Shown piece by piece: positions 51,083 through 62,541 of a stretch of 64,000 bases of DNA. This stretch comes from CAVQWT01 sp963810815. GTDB taxonomy: Bacteria > Pseudomonadota > Gammaproteobacteria > Burkholderiales > Casimicrobiaceae. The stretch lies in assembly GCA_963810815.1 (NCBI GenBank), contig CAWEPB010000008.1:62001-126000 (forward strand), read 5' to 3'. The position numbers and the translations under genes were made by a program. Position 1 is the stretch's first letter. Each line of letters begins with the position of its first letter. The notes under the pieces are model-generated. The model ran no database searches and was not told the origin of the DNA. It saw nothing but the letters and a program-made list of their open reading frames with translations.

Positions 51083-51115
51083 GGGGCGCGGTGCCGGCTT
51101 TCGCCACCGCGCCCC
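51083..51115. other. Strong hairpin between livK and livH
   Basis: GGGGCGCGGTG (51083-51093) pairs perfectly with CACCGCGCCCC (51105-51115) over an 11-base loop. A smaller CCCGGG repeat lies at 51123-51141. Hairpins after a binding-protein gene commonly stabilise its mRNA or lower read-through, giving more LivK than permease. Confidence 0.6.
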
Positions 51116-51150
51116 CGTCGCTCCCGGGCCGGGAACCCGGGTGTCGAGTC

Positions 51151-52329
51151 CTACATCTTGCAGCCGATCGCCGGATCCTCGTAGCCCTTGATCGCGACGC
51201 CGATCGCCTTGTTCTCCTTGCCCTCGACGCGCCGCAGGTAGTAGTCCTGCACCGGGTTGTTGGCCCTGGACAGCGAGAACGGCCCGCGCGGGCTGTCGAT
51301 CTTCGCCGTCTGCATCGCCTTGATCAGCGCATCGCGCTTGGCCATGTCGCCGCCGACGGCCTTGGTGCCCGCCGCCAGGAGCTGGCCGGAATCGTAACCC
51401 TGCATCGCGTAGACGTCCGGCTCGACGTTGTAGGCCTTCCGGTACGCGGCGCGGAACGCGTTGTTCTTCGGGTTGTCGAGCTGGTCGGCGTAGTGCAGCG
51501 TCGTCAGCAGGCCCTCCGCCGAAGCGCCCTGCGCCTCGAGCGTGCCGTCGGTGAGGAACCCCGGCCCGTACAGCGGGATCGACTTCTTCAGGCCCGCGGC
51601 GTCGTAGTCCTTGACCAGCTTGACGGCGCCGCCGCCGGCGAAGAACACGTAGACGGCATCGGGCTTGAGCGCCGCGATCTCGGTCAGGAACGGCTGGAAT
51701 TCCACGTTCGGAAACGGCAGCGACAGCTGCTTGGTCACCTTGCCGCCCGCCTTCTCGAAGGCCTCCTTGAAGCCGTTGACCGACTGGTCGCCGGCCGCGT
51801 ATTTCCAGGTCAGCGTGACCGCGGTCTTGTGACCGCGCTCCGCGGCGACCTTGCCCATCGCGTAGCCCGGCGACGAGTTCGAGAACGACGTGCGGAAGAT
51901 GTTGGGCGCGCACATCGGCCCGGTGATCTCGTCGGCGCCGGCGTTCGGGATGATCAGCAGCGCGTTGTTGTCCTTCGCCGCCTTCGCCAGCGCCATCGCG
52001 ACGCCGGAGTGCACGGTGCCGACGATCACGTCGACCTTGTCGCGCTTGATCAGCTTGTTCGCGTTCTCCGGCGCCTTGGCCGGATCGGATTCGTCGTCGA
52101 CGGTGACGTACTCGATCTCCTTGCCGCCCAGCTTCCCGCCCTGCTCGCTGACCGCGAGCTTGAAGCCGTTGGTGATCGCGTTGCCCAGCGCGGCGTAGGT
52201 GCCGGTGTACGGCAGCATCAGGCCGACCTTGATCTTGTCCTGCGCCAGCGCCGGTGACGCGACGAAGGCTAGCGCCATCGCGGCAGCGAGCGTGCGCAGG
52301 CCGCGCGCGGTTTGCATCGGGTGAATCAT
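51151..52329 (-). CDS. livK: Aromatic-acid ABC transporter substrate-binding protein (LivK type)
   Basis: A 392-residue periplasmic binding protein. The signal peptide (RGLRTLAAAMALAFVASPALA) is followed by QDKIKVGLMLPYTGTYAALG. VDVIVGTVHSGVAMALAK and FFAGGGAVKLVKDYDAAGL resemble aromatic-acid binding proteins found with benzoate and hydroxycinnamate pathways. GAGGAGG precedes the ATG at 52329. It follows benzoate-CoA ligase by 47 bases. Confidence 0.88.
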   Translation of the reverse strand: MIHPMQTARGLRTLAAAMALAFVASPALAQDKIKVGLMLPYTGTYAALGNAITNGFKLAVSEQGGKLGGKEIEYVTVDDESDPAKAPENANKLIKRDKVDVIVGTVHSGVAMALAKAAKDNNALLIIPNAGADEITGPMCAPNIFRTSFSNSSPGYAMGKVAAERGHKTAVTLTWKYAAGDQSVNGFKEAFEKAGGKVTKQLSLPFPNVEFQPFLTEIAALKPDAVYVFFAGGGAVKLVKDYDAAGLKKSIPLYGPGFLTDGTLEAQGASAEGLLTTLHYADQLDNPKNNAFRAAYRKAYNVEPDVYAMQGYDSGQLLAAGTKAVGGDMAKRDALIKAMQTAKIDSPRGPFSLSRANNPVQDYYLRRVEGKENKAIGVAIKGYEDPAIGCKM

Positions 52330-52376
52330 CGGTTTCCTCCTCGGGTTGGACGTTCCCGCCGCCGGCGCCGCGCAGG

Positions 52377-53981
52377 TCACGCAGCGCGCGCCCGCAGCTT
52401 GAAGCGCTGGATCTTCCCGGTCGCCGTCTTGGGCAGCTCGTCCAGGAATTCGACCCAGCGCGGGAACTTGTACGGCGCCAGGTGCGACTTTACATGCTGA
52501 CGCAGTTCCTCGGCCAGCCCTTCGCTGCCGTGCCGGCCCGGCTTCAGCACGACATAGGCCATCGGCTTGACCAGCCGGTCCGCGTCCTCGCGGCCGACCA
52601 CGGCGGCCTCCAGCACGGCCTCGTGGGTGATCAGCGCCGACTCGACCTCGATCGGCGAGACGTAGATGCCGCCGACCTTCATCATGTCGTCGGTGCGCCC
52701 CGAGTAGACGAAGCGGCCGTCGGCGGGATCGACCCGGTACTTGTCGCCGCTCTTGGTCCACGGGCCGTGGAAGGTCGCCCGCGACTTGTCCCGGTTGTTC
52801 CAGTATCCCTGCGCCGCCGTCGGCCCCTCGACCTGAAGCTCGCCGATCTCTCCCGGCGGCACCGGCTGCCCCGCGTCGTCGAGGATGCGCAGGTTGTAGC
52901 CCGGCACCGGTCGCCCGCTGGTGCCGTAGCGGACATCGCCGGGGCGGTTGGAGAGGAACACGTGCAGCATCTCGGTCGACCCGAGCCCGTCGAGCACCTC
53001 GACGCCGAAATGCTCGGTGAACCGGCGGCCGATGTGCTCGGGCAGCGCCTCGCCGGCGGACGTGCAGATGCGGATCGCGACGTCGGAGCGCGCCGGCAGC
53101 TCGGGGGAGGCGAGCATCATCGCGAACAGCGTCGGAACGCCGAAGAACACCGTCGGCCGGTGTTCGCGGAGCCGGCGGAACACGGCCTCCGGCGTCGGTC
53201 GCTCCGCCATCAGGATCGTCGTGGTCCCGTACGCCAGCGTGTAGGTGAGGGCGTTGCCGAGCCCGTAGGCGAAGAAGAGCTTGGCCGCCGAGAACAGCAC
53301 GTCGTCCTCGCGCACGCCGACGATCGGTCCGCCGTGCAGGTAGGCGGTGTTGATGAGGCTCGAGTGCACGTGCATCGTGCCCTTGGGGGCGCCGGTCGAG
53401 CCCGACGAGTACAGCCAGAAGCAGATGTCGTCGCGGGTCGTCGTCGCGGCGTCGAAACGGTCGGCGGCACCGGCGAGCAGCGTCGCGAGGTCGAGCGCGC
53501 CCTCCGGCAGCGTGCCGGGTGTCGCGCCGGACACGATCACGTGCCGCAGCCCGGGAATCGTCGACAGCAGCGGCAGGAACGCGGGCAGCAGCGGCGCCGA
53601 GACGACCAGCGCGCACGCACGGCTGTCGCGCAGCATGTACCCGTAGTCCGCGGTCGTCAGCAGCGTATTCGCGGCGATCGGCACGATGCCGGCCTTGATG
53701 CTGCCGAGGAACACGGTCGGAAAGTCGATGGTGTCGGTCAGGCACAGCAGCACGCGCTCCTCGGGCCGCAGCCCGAGTCCGGTCAGCGCGTTGGCGCAGG
53801 CGTCGACCCGGCGCGCCAGTTCTCCGAACGTGGTCGGGCCCCGGTCGTCGATGTACGCGACCTTGCCGGCGCGCCCGGCGGCGAGGTTGCGTTCGATCAG
53901 GTCGTGCGCGGCGTTGTAGTCGCGCGGAATCTCGATGTGCGGCGGCGAGCTGCGGAAGTCGGCGCGGGAAAGCTCGGGCAT
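52377..53981 (-). CDS. bclA: Benzoate-CoA ligase
   Basis: A 534-residue adenylate-forming ligase. YSSGSTGAPKGTMH is the ATP loop, DGLGSTEMLHVFLSNRPG the adenine/aromatic pocket typical of benzoate-CoA ligase, YSGRTDDMMKVGGIYVSPIE the hinge, and KTATGKIQRFKLR the catalytic Lys. It opens IPRDYNAAHDLIERNL, as BclA proteins do. It makes benzoyl-CoA, the entry compound for both the Bcr and Box routes. It lies 40 bases after the DUF4863 gene. Confidence 0.93.
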   Translation of the reverse strand: MPELSRADFRSSPPHIEIPRDYNAAHDLIERNLAAGRAGKVAYIDDRGPTTFGELARRVDACANALTGLGLRPEERVLLCLTDTIDFPTVFLGSIKAGIVPIAANTLLTTADYGYMLRDSRACALVVSAPLLPAFLPLLSTIPGLRHVIVSGATPGTLPEGALDLATLLAGAADRFDAATTTRDDICFWLYSSGSTGAPKGTMHVHSSLINTAYLHGGPIVGVREDDVLFSAAKLFFAYGLGNALTYTLAYGTTTILMAERPTPEAVFRRLREHRPTVFFGVPTLFAMMLASPELPARSDVAIRICTSAGEALPEHIGRRFTEHFGVEVLDGLGSTEMLHVFLSNRPGDVRYGTSGRPVPGYNLRILDDAGQPVPPGEIGELQVEGPTAAQGYWNNRDKSRATFHGPWTKSGDKYRVDPADGRFVYSGRTDDMMKVGGIYVSPIEVESALITHEAVLEAAVVGREDADRLVKPMAYVVLKPGRHGSEGLAEELRQHVKSHLAPYKFPRWVEFLDELPKTATGKIQRFKLRARAA

Positions 53982-54021
53982 CGCGGCATTCTCCTCGGAG
54001 CGGCGGGGCCGGCGCGGCGCG

Positions 54022-54492
54022 TCAGCCGGGCGGCGCGAAGTCGATGGCGCCCTGCGGCAGCAGGTAGAGCACCAGCGCGCGACCGCCGGTCACGGTGGGC
54101 CGGTGCACCGAGTCGGGCCCGTAGACGACCCAACCGGCGCCGTGCCCGTCGAAACGGGCCGCGGGCGAGAGCGGCATCACCAGGTCGATTTCGCCGTTCG
54201 GGTGCCGGTGGCGGGGTCCCGCGACATCGTTCATGTCGACGACGTCGACGGAGAATCCGTGCGTCGCCGGTCCGGGCTTGACGACGCGGCCGTAGCGGAT
54301 GCCGGCCGCCTCGCGATTGCACATCCAGCCGGCGGCGATCCCGTTGCGGCACGCCTCCGCGATCGCGGCGACTTCGGCGCCGTCACCGGGCAGCGCGGCG
54401 TTGAGTTCCCCCGCCAGGGCCGCGTCGAGCGGTCGTCCGGCAATGCGCCCGGTCACCCGCGCGACCAGCGCCGCAAATGTTTCGACGGTCAT
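54022..54492 (-). CDS. DUF4863-family protein of box clusters
   Basis: A 156-residue protein. HPNGEIDLVMPL and GAGWVVYGPDSVHRPTVTGGRALVLYLLPQG form a cupin-like core with conserved His. The family includes 4-hydroxylaminobenzoate lyase and also occurs beside benzoate-CoA ligase in box clusters. Its role there is not established. It is the first minus-strand gene of the box region, next to the divergent boxR. Confidence 0.7.
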   Translation of the reverse strand: MTVETFAALVARVTGRIAGRPLDAALAGELNAALPGDGAEVAAIAEACRNGIAAGWMCNREAAGIRYGRVVKPGPATHGFSVDVVDMNDVAGPRHRHPNGEIDLVMPLSPAARFDGHGAGWVVYGPDSVHRPTVTGGRALVLYLLPQGAIDFAPPG

Positions 54493-54544
54493 GTCAGCCT
54501 TCCCGGCAAGGGCCTGCCGCTTTTGGCGAGGCCCGGGTCGATGC

Positions 54545-54574
54545 AATTTAGGTACGTCGCATCAGACGTGTCAA
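54545..54574 (-). promoter_or_regulatory. Sigma-70 promoter of the DUF4863-bclA-liv operon
   Basis: On the minus strand a perfect TTGACA (54569-54574) is followed after 18 bases by TAAATT (54545-54550). The TGCA at 54542-54545 abuts the -10, so a repressor bound there would block RNA polymerase. Confidence 0.55.
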
Positions 54575-54630
54575 GCACTATTTTGCAGCTGCGACAAGTT
54601 ATTCCATCTTACTGTTTTTATGCAATTACT

Positions 54631-54659
54631 TTGTACGTCGCCGCGACGGTCCTGATAAA
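54631..54659 (+). promoter_or_regulatory. Promoter candidate of boxR-boxCBA
   Basis: TTGTAC (54631-54636), a 17-base spacer and GATAAA (54654-54659). The predicted start is near 54666. TGCA words lie just upstream (54621) and downstream (54684). Confidence 0.4.
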
Positions 54660-54797
54660 TCGCAGCGACGCTGCGCCGCAACATGCATTAAACTGCTTGC
54701 GATCATGGCGGACCCCGGTATAGTTCGTCATCGTCCCGCCCGTCGGTCCGGCGCCCCTCCGGCGCCCGTCGGCGGCGACCCGTTCCGGACCCGATCG

Positions 54798-55676
54798 ATG
54801 ATGACCGCCGTTCCCGCCCTCGCCCCGCGCGACGCCACCGACGACAGCGCGGAGTTCCTGGCCGGCCTCGGCCGGCGCGTCCGCGACGCGCGGGCGCGCC
54901 GCGGGCTTTCGCGCAAGGCGCTGTCGCTCGAAGCGCGCGTGTCGGAGCGCTACCTCGCGCAGCTCGAGGCGGGCGAAGGCAACGCGTCGGTCGTGCTGCT
55001 GCGCCGGGTGGCCGTCGCGCTCGGGGCCACGCTGCCCGAACTGCTCGGAGAGGGCTCCCCGGAGCATCGCCTGATCCGTCGCTTCCTCGACGAGTTGCCG
55101 CCCCACCGGCTCGAGGACGCGCTGTTCCGCCTCATGCGCGAGTTCGGCCGCGACGACGCCGCGCGCCGTTCGCGGATCGCCCTGGTCGGGTTGCGGGGTG
55201 CCGGCAAGACGACGCTGGGGCACGGGCTGGCGCGCGAGCTGCACTGGCCGTTCGTCGAACTCGATCGCGAAATCGAGCGCGAGGCAGCGGTCGGCCTGTC
55301 GGAACTGTTCATGCTCCACGGGCAGTCCGGGTATCGCCGCATCGAGCGCCGCTGCCTCGAGCGGGTGATCGAATCCCACGACCGGCTGGTCATGGCGGTC
55401 GGCGGCGGCATCGTGTCCGAGCCGGAGACGTTTCACCTGCTGCTCGACCGCTGTTTCACCGTCTGGGTGAAGGCCGAGCCGGAGCAGCACATGGCGCGGG
55501 TCGTCGCGCAGGGCGACTTCCGCCCGATGGAAGGCAGCCACGAGGCGATGGCGGACCTCTCCCGGATACTCGCCGCGCGCGAACCGCTGTACCGGAAGGC
55601 CGACGCCATCGTCGACACCTCGGCGGCGGATCCGGCGCAGTCGCTGCGCGAACTCAAGGACCTGGCGCGCGCCTGA
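54798..55676 (+). CDS. boxR: BoxR, benzoyl-CoA-responsive repressor
   Basis: About 292 residues. An XRE-type HTH (about 22-77: RRVRDARARRGLSRKALS and RYLAQLEAGEGNAS) is joined to a shikimate kinase-like domain with Walker A VGLRGAGKTTLG near residue 130 and VELDREIEREAAVGLSELF. This fusion defines BoxR/BzdR, which release DNA on binding benzoyl-CoA. The start at 54798 (or 54801) gives the usual length; an upstream ATG at 54705 would add 31 unlikely residues. It is followed after 39 bases by boxC. Confidence 0.92.
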   Translation: MMTAVPALAPRDATDDSAEFLAGLGRRVRDARARRGLSRKALSLEARVSERYLAQLEAGEGNASVVLLRRVAVALGATLPELLGEGSPEHRLIRRFLDELPPHRLEDALFRLMREFGRDDAARRSRIALVGLRGAGKTTLGHGLARELHWPFVELDREIEREAAVGLSELFMLHGQSGYRRIERRCLERVIESHDRLVMAVGGGIVSEPETFHLLLDRCFTVWVKAEPEQHMARVVAQGDFRPMEGSHEAMADLSRILAAREPLYRKADAIVDTSAADPAQSLRELKDLARA

Positions 55677-55715
55677 GCGTGCCATCCGCCCCCCCGAAGC
55701 GTTCCGGAGATTCCC

Positions 55716-57414
<1,699 letters not shown>

Positions 57415-57488
57415 GCGAGCGCGCACCGGAAGCGACCCCCTGCGAAGCCGCGCGGCCAGGCGCAGCCCCACCCGCCCAAGGACGACCC

Positions 57489-58913
<1,425 letters not shown>

Positions 58914-58939
58914 CCCGCGCCACCGCGACCTCCCACCGC

Positions 58940-60166
58940 ATGTCCGAAGCCACCGCCGTCGTCCGCCAGCACCTGATCGATCCGGAGATCTGCATTCGCT
59001 GCAACACCTGCGAGGAGACCTGCCCGATCGACGCGATCACGCACGACGCGCGCAACTACGTCGTCGACGTGGCGATCTGCGATGCGTGCAACGCCTGCAT
59101 CGCGCCCTGCCCCACCGGCGCGATCGACAGCTGGCGGCGCGTCGAGAAGGCCAGCGCCTACACCATCGCCGAGCAGCTCGCCTGGGACGCCCTGCCGGCG
59201 CAGGCGGAGCACGAACTCGCCACCGGCGACGACGCCGACGTCCCCGCCGAGGTCGCCCGGTTCGCGGCGACGGCGACCGCCGGCCAGGGTGGCGCCGCGC
59301 CACCGCCGTGGTCGGCGGCGCACCCCTACGTCAACCTGTACCCGGTCGCGAATCCGGCGGTCGCCACCGTCGCCGGCAACTACCGCCTGACCGACGACGG
59401 CGCGACCAGCGACATCCGGCACATCGTCCTCGATTTCGGCGCCACGGCGTTCCCGGTGCTCGAGGGCCAGACGATCGGCATCCTCGCACCGGGCGTCGAC
59501 GCCGGCGGCAAGCCGCACCATGTGCGCCTGTATTCGGTGGCGAGCCCCCGCGAAGGCGAGCGGCCACGCTACAACAACCTCGCGCTGACGGTGAAGCGCG
59601 TGACCGAGGATCACGCCGGCCGGCCGGTCGTCGGCGTGGCGTCCAACTTCCTGTGCGACCTGCGGAAGGGGGACCGGGTCGACGTCGTCGGTCCGTACGG
59701 CACGTCGTTCCTGATGCCCAACCACCCGGGCAGCAGCCTGCTGATGGTCTGCACCGGCACCGGCTCGGCGCCGATGCGTGCGATGACCGAGCGGCGGCGC
59801 CGCCGCATCCCGCTCAAGGAGGGCGGCCGGCTGATGCTCTTCTTCGGGGCCCGCTCGGCCGGCGAACTGCCGTACTTCGGTCCGCTGCAGAAGCTGCCGC
59901 GGGATTTCATCGACATCAACTTCGCGTTCTCGCGCGTGCCCGGCGAGCCGAAGCAGTACGTCCAGGACCTGATACGCAAGCGCTCGGCCGACGTCGCCGC
60001 GCTGCTCGCCGACGCCAGCTGCCACGTCTACATCTGCGGCCTCAAGGGCATGGAGCAGGGCGTCGACGAGGCGTTCCGCGACGCCTGCAGGCAGCAGGGC
60101 CGGGACTGGGATGCGATGCTGCCGGCCCTGCGCGCGCAGGGCCGCTACCACGTCGAGACCTACTGA
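58940..60166 (+). CDS. boxA: Benzoyl-CoA 2,3-epoxidase reductase component
   Basis: A 408-residue NADPH-dependent flavoprotein. Two N-terminal ferredoxin motifs (CIRCNTCEETCP and CDACNACIAPCP), then a ferredoxin-NADP reductase module from about residue 130: RLYSVASPREGE for FAD, CTGTGSAPMRAM for NADP, and CGLKGMEQGVDEAF near the end. It reduces BoxB. It lies 26 bases after boxB and is the last gene of the box operon; boxD is not here. Confidence 0.94.
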   Translation: MSEATAVVRQHLIDPEICIRCNTCEETCPIDAITHDARNYVVDVAICDACNACIAPCPTGAIDSWRRVEKASAYTIAEQLAWDALPAQAEHELATGDDADVPAEVARFAATATAGQGGAAPPPWSAAHPYVNLYPVANPAVATVAGNYRLTDDGATSDIRHIVLDFGATAFPVLEGQTIGILAPGVDAGGKPHHVRLYSVASPREGERPRYNNLALTVKRVTEDHAGRPVVGVASNFLCDLRKGDRVDVVGPYGTSFLMPNHPGSSLLMVCTGTGSAPMRAMTERRRRRIPLKEGGRLMLFFGARSAGELPYFGPLQKLPRDFIDINFAFSRVPGEPKQYVQDLIRKRSADVAALLADASCHVYICGLKGMEQGVDEAFRDACRQQGRDWDAMLPALRAQGRYHVETY

Positions 60167-60179
60167 ACGCCGACCGGCC

Positions 60180-60761
60180 TCACTGCCCCTTGATGCTGGT
60201 GCAGTCGACCACCGTCGTGTTCGCCACCACCATCCCGCCCTTCTCGTCCTGCCGCAGGTACTTGAGCTCGACCTGCCGCGGCACCAGTTCGACCGATTCG
60301 CTCGGACGCTCGCCGCCGCTGCTCTGGGCGACCGACGAGACGAGGCTGTTCGACAGGGTTACGACGTAGTAGTCGGCCGGCTGGTTGTCGCCGTTGGCGG
60401 TGAAGCTGAACACGGCCTTCTGCAGCACCGTGCCCTTCATCACCGCGTTGATCAGCGGACCGCTGGCGATGTCGAGCTGCTTGGTCATCTCGACCGGGGC
60501 GCAGGCGCTGCGGCCGGCGCGCGCACCGCCCCCCGCGCCCGCTGCGATCGTCGCCGCGTAGCCCTGGCTGAACGAGGTGACGACGATCTCGTCCTTGTGC
60601 TTCGCGTTGGTGGACTCGCCCTTGATCTCGGGCCCGGTGATCTTGAGGAAGATCGCCGCCTGCGCATCGATCGCGGACAGCGCGGTGGCGACGAGCGCCC
60701 CGGCGAGCAACGGCCGGGTGAACGGCGGCAAGGCGGGTTTCGTACGCTTGGGAGTCGGCAT
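60180..60761 (-). CDS. Secreted Hcp-like protein
   Basis: A 193-residue protein. A signal peptide (PLLAGALVATALSAIDAQA) precedes an Hcp-type beta-barrel: IFLKITGPEIKGESTNAKHKDEIVV is the hallmark start of Hcp1-family proteins (residues about 37-61), and the C-terminal part keeps the barrel pattern with VVDCTSIKGQ at the end. True T6SS Hcp is cytoplasmic, so this exported relative is probably not a secretion tube; no T6SS genes are nearby. Two Cys (about 88 and 188) may form a disulfide. GGAGGTG precedes the ATG at 60761. The role is unknown. Confidence 0.72.
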   Translation of the reverse strand: MPTPKRTKPALPPFTRPLLAGALVATALSAIDAQAAIFLKITGPEIKGESTNAKHKDEIVVTSFSQGYAATIAAGAGGGARAGRSACAPVEMTKQLDIASGPLINAVMKGTVLQKAVFSFTANGDNQPADYYVVTLSNSLVSSVAQSSGGERPSESVELVPRQVELKYLRQDEKGGMVVANTTVVDCTSIKGQ

Positions 60762-61020
60762 CACGGCACCTCCGGAAGTTGGACCGTCCTGCGGCGCACG
60801 CCGACGGCATGGGCGCGCGGTTGCGGCGCCGGGCGCGGAGCGCCCTTGCCGTCGGCGGATCCTACGCCGTTGTCATAAGCGGCATCAAGACCGTTCGTCC
60901 CCCCGGCACCGGGCGCGGGAACGCCGGCCGGCCCCGCGGGAAGAAGGGTGGGGGCGCGGACGCTTGTCGCCCCCGCCGTTTGGCGCTACAAGCGGATTCC
61001 CCGAACGCCTCCCCATCGAC

Positions 61021-62541
61021 ATGACGGATGCTCCCGCACACCCCCCGGCCGCGTCGGCCTACGACGACGTGCCGTACTCGACCTACGCGCACACGTCGAC
61101 GCACCCGGACCGGCTGGCGACCATCGCCGCGCTGTCCGGGGTGACGGTCGCGCCAGTCGAGCGCTGTCGCGTGCTCGAGATCGGGTGCGGCAGCGGAGGC
61201 AACCTCATTCCGATGGCCGCGACGCTGCCGCATTCGACGTTCGTCGGCTGCGATCTCGCCGCGCAGCCCGTCGCCGCCGGGCGGGAGCTGGCGGCCAGGC
61301 TGGGGCTGACCAACCTCTCGCTGCAGCAGCTCGATCTGCGCGAATTTCCACCTCCGCCGGCGCCGTTCGACTACATCATCGCGCACGGCGTGTACTCGTG
61401 GGTACCCGAGGACGTGCGCGAAGCGCTGCTCGCCGTCGTCGCGCGCGACCTCGCGCCGCGGGGCATCGCCTTCGTCAGCTACAACGCGCTGCCGGGCTGC
61501 CACGTCCGCCGGATGGCCTGGGAAATCCTCGGGTTCCACGTCGCCGGGATCACCGAGCCGCGCACGCGGCTCGCGGAAGCGCGGGCGCTGATCGCGCTGG
61601 TCGCCGATCCCGCGAATCGGCAGCTGCCGGGCAACCTGGCGCTGCAGCAGGAGTTCCGCGACCTCGCCGTCCGGTCCGACGGCGCGCTGTTCCACGACGA
61701 TCTCGCGGAGGTCAACGAGCCGTTCTACTTCCACGAGTTCGCGGCCGCCGCGCAGGCGCACGGGCTGCGCTTCCTCGGCGAGGCCGAGTTCACGATGATG
61801 GCCGACGCCGACGTCGCGCCGGCGGTGCGCGCAGCGGTCGCCGGCATGGAGGTGCCGGCGCGCGAGCAGTACCTCGACTTCGTGCGCGGGCGGCGTTTCC
61901 GGCAATCCTTGCTGTGCCGCGCGAACCTTGCCCCCGACCGCGAGCTGGAGGCGGCGCGGCTCGCCGGCATGTCGGTGGTCGCGCCCAAGCTCGCCTCGGA
62001 CCGGGGCCTGGTGTTCCCGGCCGTCGCCCCGGATGCGGGCGACCCGACCGCGCCCGCGGCGGACGGACTCGACGACGCCCGGGCGATCGTCCACACGATC
62101 ACGGCCGCCTGGCCGCGGCCGGTCACCGTGCAGGATCTCGCGCAGGCCTATCGCGCGCGCTTTCCGGACGCCGCCGACGGCGGTCCCGTGCCGCGACGAC
62201 TGGCCGAGATCCTGGTCGGCGCGTACGGCGCCGGCGCGATCGAGCTCCACGTCCACGTGCCCCCGCTCGCGGCCGAAGCCGGCGAACGGCCGGTCGCGCA
62301 CGAGGTGGCCCGGGCGCAGGCCGCCGCGGGCAGCCGGGTCACCAACCTGTGGCATGAGAACGTCGACCTCGACGACCCGTGCGCGCGCCGGCTCGTCGCG
62401 CTGTGCGACGGCACGCGCGACCGGCCGGCGCTGGTCGCCGCGCTGGGCGACGCGTTGCCGCCCGAGGCGGGAACCGCGCCGGCCGCAGTGCTCGGGCGCT
62501 ATCTCGAGCAGCTGATCCGGCTCGCGCTGCTGAAAGCCTAG
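61021..62541 (+). CDS. Class I SAM methyltransferase with regulatory domain
   Basis: A 506-residue protein. It opens SAYDDVPYSTYAHTSTHPDRLA; the SAM motif is VLEIGCGSGGNLIPMA (about 51-66), then CDLAAQPVAAGRELA and DYIIAHGVYSWVP. The middle (about 220-300) matches the MethyTransf_Reg domain and the rest is a helical C-terminal domain. The substrate of this family is not known to me. It stands alone; its end overlaps rsmI by 4 bases (convergent). Confidence 0.8.
   Translation: MTDAPAHPPAASAYDDVPYSTYAHTSTHPDRLATIAALSGVTVAPVERCRVLEIGCGSGGNLIPMAATLPHSTFVGCDLAAQPVAAGRELAARLGLTNLSLQQLDLREFPPPPAPFDYIIAHGVYSWVPEDVREALLAVVARDLAPRGIAFVSYNALPGCHVRRMAWEILGFHVAGITEPRTRLAEARALIALVADPANRQLPGNLALQQEFRDLAVRSDGALFHDDLAEVNEPFYFHEFAAAAQAHGLRFLGEAEFTMMADADVAPAVRAAVAGMEVPAREQYLDFVRGRRFRQSLLCRANLAPDRELEAARLAGMSVVAPKLASDRGLVFPAVAPDAGDPTAPAADGLDDARAIVHTITAAWPRPVTVQDLAQAYRARFPDAADGGPVPRRLAEILVGAYGAGAIELHVHVPPLAAEAGERPVAHEVARAQAAAGSRVTNLWHENVDLDDPCARRLVALCDGTRDRPALVAALGDALPPEAGTAPAAVLGRYLEQLIRLALLKA

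Larger units (their letters stand above)
54493..54797. other. Divergent control region DUF4863 / boxR
   Basis: A 305-base region, notably more AT-rich than the rest of the window. It contains several TGCA words (54542, 54584, 54621, 54684), the core of BoxR/BzdR sites. TGCATTAAACTGCT at 54684-54697 is one base from the TGCA-N6-TGCA pattern. Promoter candidates for both directions are listed separately. No gene is seen. Confidence 0.6.

Noticed and set aside
47714..52329. Leucine/isoleucine/valine transporter
   Set aside because: Not excluded by sequence, but the operon is led by benzoate-CoA ligase and shares the box control region, so aromatic-acid uptake is more likely.
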